NCBI GenBank assembly: GCA_905477785.1
Contig: CAJQGR010000069.1
Span: forward strand, 1 to 49,319
Length of the DNA: 49,319 nucleotides
Direction of reading: 5' to 3'
Source of the DNA: an uncultured Hellea sp.
GTDB taxonomy: Bacteria; Pseudomonadota; Alphaproteobacteria; Caulobacterales; Maricaulaceae
Under the pieces are notes generated by a model. The model was not told the origin of the DNA, ran no database searches, and worked only from the letters and a program-made list of their open reading frames with translations. Position numbers and translations under genes: made by a program. Below, one piece after another: positions 1 to 7,131 of this stretch; position 1 is the stretch's first letter; the number at the start of each line of letters is the position of its first letter.

Positions 1-56
1 ACTTGTATTACAACCAATTAGTGTGGTTAACACCGAAATATCATTGGTATGGAATC

Positions 57-1265
57 ATGAATAATATATTAAAAATATGGCGAGAAAAAATTATACAAAA
101 TTTACCTGAACGTCAGCTTTTGGTGAGATCCAACGGTTATGTAAAATTTTTCCTAATCAGCACAAGTCATCAAGTAATTATAATTGGAACTATCACAGCT
201 ATAATAGCATGGTGTATTTTCACCTTCTTCAGCTATGTCTGGGGTTACAATCCACTCAGAGCTCCCTGGAAGGAAGCAAAGAAGATTGAGTTAAAATATG
301 AAGGAGCATTAGACACAGTGAAAACTCGTGAAGAGGCAGCACTAAAACTATTAGATAAACAGAAAAATGAATTTGAAAAAATTACACAAACAATTGAAGA
401 AAAGCACTCAATAATAACAAAGATTGCTTCAATAACTAACCTAAAAGCAGAAGACCAAACAGAAAAGTTTTTGAGCAATAGATCCATTGTAATGTCCCCT
501 CATTATTTGGATAAATATCCCAGAAAATCAATAAATCAAACTTTGGAGAGTTTGGTTAGTTGGGCTGAACCAAAAACCTATGAATCACTGAATTTAATTA
601 ATGAAGCTCAGAATGAATTATTATTAAAAAATGAAGATGGAATTTTAGACTTAATAGAATTTAAAAGAGCAGTAATTAAATCTACTGGAATATCTGTAAA
701 TGATATTCTTAGTAATTCTAATGATGGTTTTGGAGGACCTTTATTAAAAAATGAAAATAATATAAATCATATAATTCCAGATAACATTCAAAACTTTAAA
801 TTAAGAATTAAAGAAGCTGAAACGCTCGCTAATATAGTTAAATCACTTCCTACAGCTTATCCGGTTTCTTCAATTAAAAGATTAACATCACCGTTTGGGA
901 AAAGAAAAGATCCTTTTACAAATCAATACACTGAACACCAAGGAATAGACTTTGGCACAGGTGGAGAAAGAGAGTCGTCTATAATTGCACCATCCGAAGG
1001 AAAAATAATATTTAAAGGAAACAATGGCGGTTATGGTCACTCTCTTAAAATAGATCACGGTTATGGACTAATTACAATATATGGCCATTTAAAGCGAAAT
1101 AATGATGGCATTGAAGTAGGAGATTATGTTAAGAAAGGAGATAAAATTGGTATAATGGGATCAACTGGTAGGAGTACTGCTCCTCATTTACATTATGAAG
1201 TTCATTTTAATGGAAGGGCCATAGATCCTAATAGGTTTTTGAAAGCAGGTTATTATGTTCAATAA
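57..1265 (+). CDS. M23-family peptidoglycan endopeptidase with N-terminal membrane anchor (DUF5930-type)
   Basis: Predicted zinc-dependent cell-wall endopeptidase acting in the periplasm. The reading frame is open from base 3 (TTG), but ATG at 57 is preferred because GGA lies just before it and the protein then begins like the family (PERQLLVRSNG near residue 17). Residues about 40-62 form one membrane segment, about 70-270 are helical and charged (coiled-coil-like), and about 275-395 are the LytM/M23 domain. Zinc ligands are visible: H294 and D298 in HQGIDF, and the HLH pair (377 and 379). The YGHL motif is also present. The gene overlaps the following bactofilin gene by 11 bp, a pairing known in other bacteria where bactofilins position M23 enzymes. 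Family call is firm; substrate bond is not known. Confidence 0.88.
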   Translation: MNNILKIWREKIIQNLPERQLLVRSNGYVKFFLISTSHQVIIIGTITAIIAWCIFTFFSYVWGYNPLRAPWKEAKKIELKYEGALDTVKTREEAALKLLDKQKNEFEKITQTIEEKHSIITKIASITNLKAEDQTEKFLSNRSIVMSPHYLDKYPRKSINQTLESLVSWAEPKTYESLNLINEAQNELLLKNEDGILDLIEFKRAVIKSTGISVNDILSNSNDGFGGPLLKNENNINHIIPDNIQNFKLRIKEAETLANIVKSLPTAYPVSSIKRLTSPFGKRKDPFTNQYTEHQGIDFGTGGERESSIIAPSEGKIIFKGNNGGYGHSLKIDHGYGLITIYGHLKRNNDGIEVGDYVKKGDKIGIMGSTGRSTAPHLHYEVHFNGRAIDPNRFLKAGYYVQ

Positions 1266-1716
1266 AATAAATACATCCACATCTAAAACTTCTGACAAAC
1301 AAGAAATATACATAAAGAAATCCCATCCTCCCGTTCAAAATAAATTAGCCCCGTCTATCTTAGGGTCAGATCTCACTGTGATTGGTGACATCAAAACAAA
1401 AGGTGATGTCCATATAGACGGACGTGTAGATGGAAACATAACAGCAAGTGGTGTTATAATTGGAGAAAAAGGCACCGTAATTGGAAAAATAATAGCAAGA
1501 TCAGCCCGAATACGCGGAAACGTCACAGGAAAAATAGATGCCACAAAAATAGAATTGACAGAGACAGCTAGTGTAAAGGCTGATCTAACACAAGATCAGC
1601 TAATTATAGCAAATGGCGCATTTTTTGATGGAAAATGCAACAGAAAAACTTCATCTAAATTAAAAAATGAACAAATAATTACAGAAGACAGCAATAAAAA
1701 TAGTACAAAATTATAG
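1255..1716 (+). CDS. Bactofilin (polymer-forming cytoskeletal protein)
   Basis: A 153-residue protein with the bactofilin (DUF583) core at about residues 35-125: a glycine- and isoleucine-rich right-handed beta-helix with short repeats such as GDVHIDGRVDGNI and KIIARSARIRGNV. The N-terminal 30 residues and the C-terminal tail are Lys/Asn/Ser-rich and probably disordered, as in the family. Bactofilins polymerise without nucleotide and scaffold cell-wall enzymes at the membrane. The ATG lies inside the end of the upstream M23 gene, so the two are very likely translationally coupled and work together in localised peptidoglycan remodelling (inference from context). Confidence 0.9.
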   Translation: MFNKINTSTSKTSDKQEIYIKKSHPPVQNKLAPSILGSDLTVIGDIKTKGDVHIDGRVDGNITASGVIIGEKGTVIGKIIARSARIRGNVTGKIDATKIELTETASVKADLTQDQLIIANGAFFDGKCNRKTSSKLKNEQIITEDSNKNSTKL

Positions 1717-1729
1717 ATGATATTAAATT

Positions 1730-1755
1730 AAAAAGTAATTATATAAGTTAATTAC
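1730..1755 (-). terminator. Possible intrinsic terminator of prfB
   Basis: Read on the minus strand, a 7-bp stem (GTAATTA / TAATTAC, loop 7) begins directly after the prfB stop codon and is followed by TTTTTAATTT. The stem is A/T-rich, so termination would be weak. On the plus strand there is no T-run after the stem, so it would not serve the bactofilin transcript well. Confidence 0.4.
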
Positions 1756-2863
1756 CTAGTTTGACGTATCCATATTTATAGATAGGGCTGCGGACATAAA
1801 CTGATCGAGGTCTCCATCAAGCACTGCTGAAGTATTTGAAGTCTCTACAGAGGTGCGTAAATCTTTAACCATCTGATAGGGCTGTAATACATATGATCGT
1901 ATTTGATGACCCCATCCAATTTCTGACCTATTATCAGCAGAAGCTTGTGCCTCAGCTTCCCTTCTCTGCATTTCATCTTCATATAGTCGTGACCTTAACA
2001 TATCCCATGCCGTGGATCTATTTTTATGTTGTGATCTATCATTTTGGCATTGCACAACAATACCAGTGGGTTCATGTGTTATGCGAACAGCCGAGTCTGT
2101 TTTATTAATATGTTGACCACCTGCTCCAGATGCTCTGTAGGTATCAACTCGGCAATCAGACTCATTCAAATCTATATCAATAGTATCGTCAATTTCTGGA
2201 TAAACCCATACAGAAGCAAAACTAGTATGACGTCTATTACCGGAGTCAAAAGGTGATATACGGACCAGTCTATGGACTCCAGACTCATTTTTAAGCCATC
2301 CATATGCATTTTGTCCACAAACTTTTATAGTAGCCGACTTTATTCCAGCTTCATCTCCACTTTGCTCCTCTATTATCTCAGTTTTCATACCACGAGAATT
2401 TGCCCATCTTAGGTACATTCTTTCAACCATTTCGGCCCAGTCTTGGGCTTCTGTACCTCCTGCGCCTGGATGAATTTCTAAATAACAATCATTTCCATCA
2501 ACCTCACCAGATAATAAAGCATCTAACTCGTATTTCTGCGATGATCTACGTATCTCCTCTAAAGCTGCCACTGCAGCTTCAAGAAGATCCTGATCACCTT
2601 CAGACTCACTTAATTCAACTATTTCAAGATTCTCACTTAGATCTGAGATTAGTGATTTAATTCGATTAAACGAATCTTCTAAGATAGAACGCTCGCGCAT
2701 TAATTTTTGAGATTTTTTTGGGTCATCCCAAAAATCTTGTCGTTCGGTTAATGCATTAAGTTCAGCCAACCTTTGCTCAGATGGTTCCCAGTCAAAGACG
2801 CCTCCTTAACAGTTCAATTGACTGCTCTATATCTTCTTTCATTTGTAAAATATCAGCGCGCAT
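1756..2863 (-). CDS. prfB: Peptide chain release factor 2, expressed by programmed +1 frameshift
   Basis: Release factor RF2 reads UGA and UAA stop codons and triggers peptide release. ATG at 2863 (5 bp after the mrcA stop) opens a short zero frame of 23 codons ending in CTT TGA C. An internal AGGAGG lies 3 nt before the CTT. A +1 slip on CTT TGA joins this to the main frame, giving a protein of 368 residues, the usual RF2 length. In the full protein the SPF stop-codon recognition motif is at about 203-205 and the GGQ catalytic motif at about 248-250. Gene callers that ignore the frameshift start at an internal TTG near 2769 and lose 31 residues. The autoregulation is known from E. coli: low RF2 favours slippage over termination. 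Confidence 0.96.
2792..2806 (-). promoter_or_regulatory. prfB: RF2 programmed +1 frameshift site
   Basis: On the minus strand the bases read AGGAGG CGT CTT TGA: a Shine-Dalgarno-like stimulator at 2806-2801, a 3-nt spacer, the slippery CTT at 2797-2795 and the in-frame UGA at 2794-2792 followed by C. This is the same arrangement as the E. coli prfB recoding site (AGGGGG, 3 nt, CTT TGA C). Confidence 0.95.
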
Positions 2864-2868
2864 AAAGT

Positions 2869-5604
2869 CTAATATAACCCATCATCAAGTATTTCATCAA
2901 CCTCTTTAGAATTGAGCTCTGTGTTTTCTATCGTAGAGTCTAAAGCTCTTGGTTCTTCTTCATTTTTTCCTTCGCCAAAGTCAAAATCAAATAAACTTCC
3001 AGAATCCTGTTTACTGCCTCCTATTTGGATCACAGAATTTAAAGCACCTACTTTAGGTTCAGTTCCAGGTCTAAAAGCCTCTAAAATAACATCTTCAGCT
3101 CCAATATAAGAAGGCTCACCTGTTGTTCTATTAACAGGTGAAAGTTTAACATTTTTAGGAATTCTGAAAGGAAATTTTGGCTTACCCTCAAGTGCCTCAG
3201 ACATAAAATTAGTGAAAATCGGACTTGCTGCAGAAGACCCAGATTCACTTCCCATTTGCTCAGGTATATCCATACCAATATAAACGCCTGCTACAAGATT
3301 TGGAGAAAACCCGATAAACCAGGCATCGTAGGAGTCATTTGTTGTTCCAGTCTTACCTGCCATAGGCCTTCGTAGCGAACGAACTTTATAGCCTGTTCCA
3401 TTATCAACAACGCCCTTTAGCATATATGTAATTTGATAAGCAGTGATAGGGTCTATAATCACTTCTCGCTCGTCAGGCATACTTGGTGGTAATTCACCTT
3501 GATAATCTGTTTTTTTACAATCAGTGCAAACTTTATCATTACCATAAAAAATTGTTTTGCCTGTCCTATCTTGTACTCTATCTATAATAATTGGTTCTAC
3601 CTTTTTACCTCCATTCACAATAGACGAGTAAGCGATAGCTAATTTTGAAAGAGTAGTTTCGCCAGCTCCTAACGACCACGCTAATTCATTTTTAGTCTCA
3701 TCATATATACCAAATTTTTTAATGTAATTATTAACGGGAACCATACCAATATCATTAGCTAGGCGAACTGTCATGGCATTACGTGACTTTTCTAAACCCA
3801 ATCTGAGAGTACTCAATCCATAAAATCTTCCCGCGTTATAATTTGAGGGCTTATAAAACCTTTCACATTGATCTTCTTTGGCTAAGTTTTTATTGTTACC
3901 TCTGAGAGGCTTTTGTCCATCCTCATCTGTCTCTAACAATTCTAAAGTCCCAAGTCTATTTTCAACGCAGTCAGTGTCTTTTCTTTCAATAACAAATGGA
4001 GCATCTAAAACTTGGCTTGCTGGAGTGTACCCGTTATCTAATGCAGCTGCATAAACAAACGGTTTCAAAGCAGACCCCGGCTGCCGTCTAGCTTGCGTAG
4101 CTCTATTAAACTGACTTTGTTCAAAACTATATCCCCCGACTATTGCTAAAACTCTACCGCTATTTGGATCCATAGCTATCAAACCTCCATTTACTTTAGG
4201 TACTTGCTTTAAACTATAGAGTTTTTCAGTTTGTTTAGAATTTATTTTTACATTAGATAATTTACTTTGAACCAATATAAGGTCACCGGAATTAAGCACA
4301 TCGGATACTTTTTGTGGTGCTTTACCAACAGATCCTTTTTTAAGAGCTCGCTTAGCCCATTTCACTCCATCTAAATCTATTATTCCTGAAACATCAGTTT
4401 TATTATTTTTTTCGCCTTCATTAGATAAGTAATCACTTTTTTCTTCTGAAAAAACTATTTTGGCAGTATTTTTATCAACCTCCATAACTAATGCGAGGCG
4501 CCAATCACCTATATCTTTTGGTTTATCAAATTCAGATAATTTTTTTCGCCAGTCTTCAAAATTATTTAAATTACCTAAAGGTCCGCGATAACCTTGGCGC
4601 ATGTCAACTTCTTCAAGACCCTTACGGAGTGCTCTTCTTGCAGCTAACTGCAAGCGTGTATCTAATGTTGTACGAATTGAAAGACCACCGCCATATAATT
4701 CGTCATTGCCATACATTCTTTTAATTTGCTTTCGAGCCTCCTCCACAAAATACTCAGAGGCTAGATATTCATCCCCTACAAATCGATCAACGACAACAAT
4801 ATCACTTTCCATAGCTTCAGATACAGATAGTTCATTTGCGTAACCATCTTCAAGCATTCGCGTGAGAACATAATTACGTCTACTTAAAGCTCTTGCTTTT
4901 TTAGTAGGGTTAGTAACTTGATAATTATTTGGGGCTTTAGGTAAAACTGCTAAATAAGCAATTTCATTTAAAGACAACTCTTTCATTGGTTTACCAAAGT
5001 AATTCAATGATGCTGCAGCAACACCATAGGCTCCGCGACCAAAATAGATGTCATTTAGATATAATTCTAATATTAAATCTTTACTGAGTGCCTTCTCAAT
5101 AAGACCCGAAATTACAACCTCTCGGATTTTTCGTGTTATATTTCTTTCATTACCCACTAAAAAATTTTTGGCGACTTGCTGAGTAATAGTTGAACCACCC
5201 TCTAGTCTTTCATTTTTTAATATATGGCTGACGTTTGCTAGCATAGCCCTTGCAAAGCCTTTCTCATCAAATCCATCATGACTATAAAATCTTTTATCCT
5301 CTGCTGCGACAAATGCAGATTGCAGCTGTTTAGGTATTGAAGCTATAGGAACAAAAATTCGTGCCTCTGTTCTAAATTCTGAAATCAATTTTCCATCACC
5401 AGCATGCACCCGAGACATAACAGGTGGTTTATAGTTAGCTAGGCTTTCAATACTAGGCATGTCTTTTGTGGCTTTTGCAACAAACACAAATATAGCAATT
5501 GCTGTAAATGCAATCAAACCTCCAAATCCTATAACTAGGAATTTAAAAACCGTCTTAAAAATTGGTTTTTCACTTTTTTTTGATATGAGGTTTGTGTTGC
5601 TCAT
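2869..5604 (-). CDS. mrcA: Penicillin-binding protein 1A (class A bifunctional transglycosylase/transpeptidase)
   Basis: Polymerises and crosslinks peptidoglycan at the outer face of the inner membrane. The 911-residue protein has a short cytoplasmic tail and one membrane segment (about 17-43). The GT51 glycosyltransferase domain shows EDKRFYSHDG (E102 catalytic), GGSTITQQ (about 136-143) and RKIREV. After an OB-like insertion comes a transpeptidase domain with SALK (S511 nucleophile), SRN (607-609) and KTGT (751-754). The C-terminal ~100 residues are Ser/Glu-rich and low in complexity. The gene sits between the amidase gene and prfB on the same strand, an order conserved in alphaproteobacteria; only 5 bp separate it from the prfB start, so prfB is probably co-transcribed. 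Confidence 0.96.
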   Translation of the reverse strand: MSNTNLISKKSEKPIFKTVFKFLVIGFGGLIAFTAIAIFVFVAKATKDMPSIESLANYKPPVMSRVHAGDGKLISEFRTEARIFVPIASIPKQLQSAFVAAEDKRFYSHDGFDEKGFARAMLANVSHILKNERLEGGSTITQQVAKNFLVGNERNITRKIREVVISGLIEKALSKDLILELYLNDIYFGRGAYGVAAASLNYFGKPMKELSLNEIAYLAVLPKAPNNYQVTNPTKKARALSRRNYVLTRMLEDGYANELSVSEAMESDIVVVDRFVGDEYLASEYFVEEARKQIKRMYGNDELYGGGLSIRTTLDTRLQLAARRALRKGLEEVDMRQGYRGPLGNLNNFEDWRKKLSEFDKPKDIGDWRLALVMEVDKNTAKIVFSEEKSDYLSNEGEKNNKTDVSGIIDLDGVKWAKRALKKGSVGKAPQKVSDVLNSGDLILVQSKLSNVKINSKQTEKLYSLKQVPKVNGGLIAMDPNSGRVLAIVGGYSFEQSQFNRATQARRQPGSALKPFVYAAALDNGYTPASQVLDAPFVIERKDTDCVENRLGTLELLETDEDGQKPLRGNNKNLAKEDQCERFYKPSNYNAGRFYGLSTLRLGLEKSRNAMTVRLANDIGMVPVNNYIKKFGIYDETKNELAWSLGAGETTLSKLAIAYSSIVNGGKKVEPIIIDRVQDRTGKTIFYGNDKVCTDCKKTDYQGELPPSMPDEREVIIDPITAYQITYMLKGVVDNGTGYKVRSLRRPMAGKTGTTNDSYDAWFIGFSPNLVAGVYIGMDIPEQMGSESGSSAASPIFTNFMSEALEGKPKFPFRIPKNVKLSPVNRTTGEPSYIGAEDVILEAFRPGTEPKVGALNSVIQIGGSKQDSGSLFDFDFGEGKNEEEPRALDSTIENTELNSKEVDEILDDGLY

Positions 5605-5675
5605 CAGATAAATTATTAAAACTCTCTAGCGTTATTTATTAAAAATAGATTGATGCGTTATAATAATGAAATTAT

Positions 5676-6791
5676 TTACTCATCAAAGTACTTATTGACC
5701 GAACGAACAACTGACTTCAAGACTTTCTTTCTGTGTACTCCCGAGTTTAAAAGTTTTTCATCATGAATATTAGACAAAAAACCCATCTCTAGTAATACTG
5801 CTGGTACATCTGGAGCTAAAAGTACATAATAACCTGCTCTTCTGTGTGAGTTTCCTATTAACCGCGTTGTTAATTTAAGCTCTGCCAAGAGTATATCTGC
5901 AAATTTTTCTGATTGGTTTGATGTATTTCTTTGTGCAAGCTCAACGAGTATATCACTAACAGATTCAGTTTGCGCTGCTAGATCAACATCTAAAATCCAA
6001 TTCTGAGAATTAACCAATCGTTTAGATCTACTTTTCGCTCGATCAGCCAAAGTGTAAACTGATGCACCTCTAGCTGATTTATTTGACGTAGAGTCTGCAT
6101 GAATAGAAATAAATAAATCAGCGCCTTTTTCTCTAGCTATCCTTATACGTTTTTCATGATCGATATATTCGTCATTTGAACGAGTTAGCATTACTTGATA
6201 CTTTCCTTCTTCTAACAAAAGATTTTTTAACTCCTTGGATGTTTTGGTGGTTATAAACTTTTCAAATGTTCCATTACTACCAACAGCACCAGGATCACGG
6301 CCACCATGACCAGGATCGATTACTATAATTGGCTTTATAACTGATTTTTTTGAAAAAGGAGCGATTCTTGGCTTAGGTATATCCGAATTTAAAAAATTAA
6401 TATTTTTTGTTTTAGCTTTTTGGTCGAAGGTAATAAAAATTGTATTATTTATTACCTCATTTGACAGCATCTGAGCTAAGGGTAGCAAATCCAGAACGAT
6501 ACGAAGACCATTTTCTCTATTTGCCAATCTTATTTGAGCAATATCGCTATATCCATTTATAATCTTTGGAGTAGATGATAAGCCTTTTTTATCATTTAAA
6601 AGAACAGCGTTAGGTAAATCGATAACAATTCTAGGCTTTCCATCTAAAAGAGTAAAAATATTTGGAGAAACTTTCTCAGTAAATTCTAAAGATAAAATAT
6701 TACCATCATAGGTTATGTTATCCAACGTTGTCGCAAATATTTGACAAGTTTGCGACAACCAAAATATAAAAATTAAATAAAACTTTATCAT
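5676..6791 (-). CDS. amiC: N-acetylmuramoyl-L-alanine amidase with AMIN domain (AmiC type)
   Basis: Cleaves the amide bond between MurNAc and the stem peptide, typically during daughter-cell separation. Residues 1-20 are a signal peptide ending in IFA. An AMIN domain (about 24-120, peptidoglycan targeting) precedes the Amidase_3 domain (about 153-368). Zinc-site residues are recognisable: H162 in GHGGRDPG, E177, H231 in SIHAD, and catalytic E335 in LLEMGFLSN. At 371 residues it is normal in length and lacks a LysM tail. It lies upstream of mrcA on the same strand (71-bp gap) and is divergent from rne, an arrangement common in alphaproteobacteria. The symbol amiC is by family; amiA/B/C orthology was not tested. 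Confidence 0.92.
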   Translation of the reverse strand: MIKFYLIFIFWLSQTCQIFATTLDNITYDGNILSLEFTEKVSPNIFTLLDGKPRIVIDLPNAVLLNDKKGLSSTPKIINGYSDIAQIRLANRENGLRIVLDLLPLAQMLSNEVINNTIFITFDQKAKTKNINFLNSDIPKPRIAPFSKKSVIKPIIVIDPGHGGRDPGAVGSNGTFEKFITTKTSKELKNLLLEEGKYQVMLTRSNDEYIDHEKRIRIAREKGADLFISIHADSTSNKSARGASVYTLADRAKSRSKRLVNSQNWILDVDLAAQTESVSDILVELAQRNTSNQSEKFADILLAELKLTTRLIGNSHRRAGYYVLLAPDVPAVLLEMGFLSNIHDEKLLNSGVHRKKVLKSVVRSVNKYFDE

Positions 6792-7131
6792 ATTTTATAA
6801 AATAAACACTCTAAATGAATATATTATTACTTTTTAATCAAAAAGTTTACTCATAAAAGCTTTGCGAAAATTTAAAATATAGGGCAATAAGAAAATAATG
6901 GAATCTATACGGTATATCAATGCTGACATATATCCATTTAATTAGCGTGCTAAAAAGCACAAAAGAAAGTTATCATGCAAATATCGCCTCCTCATCCAAA
7001 AATTAAAATAAGCGATGCCGTAAGAGATATTTGTGATTTATATAAAAGTATTTACAGAAATTTATCTGAGCACCTCCTTTTTGTTCATAAAACAATTCAT
7101 TTAACGGAGATGAAGCTCATTGGAGAATATA
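6792..7131 (+). promoter_or_regulatory. Divergent amiC/rne intergenic region with long putative rne leader
   Basis: This 340-bp gap has no convincing gene. It is A/T-rich near the amidase end and contains a short hairpin (GTGC, six bases, GCAC; about 6947-6960) followed by an A-rich run. Closer to rne are two CCTCCT motifs (6987-6992 and 7073-7078) and two GGAG motifs (7106-7109 and 7122-7125). The second GGAG is the probable ribosome-binding site of rne. The CCTCCT blocks could pair with the GGAG sites. RNase E is known in enterobacteria to control its own mRNA through its leader; that it does so here is inference. Confidence 0.4.

Noticed and set aside
1756-2863. prfB as a broken gene with an early in-frame stop
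   Set aside because: The stop sits exactly in the known RF2 recoding signal with an internal AGGAGG, so this is regulation, not a frameshift mutation.
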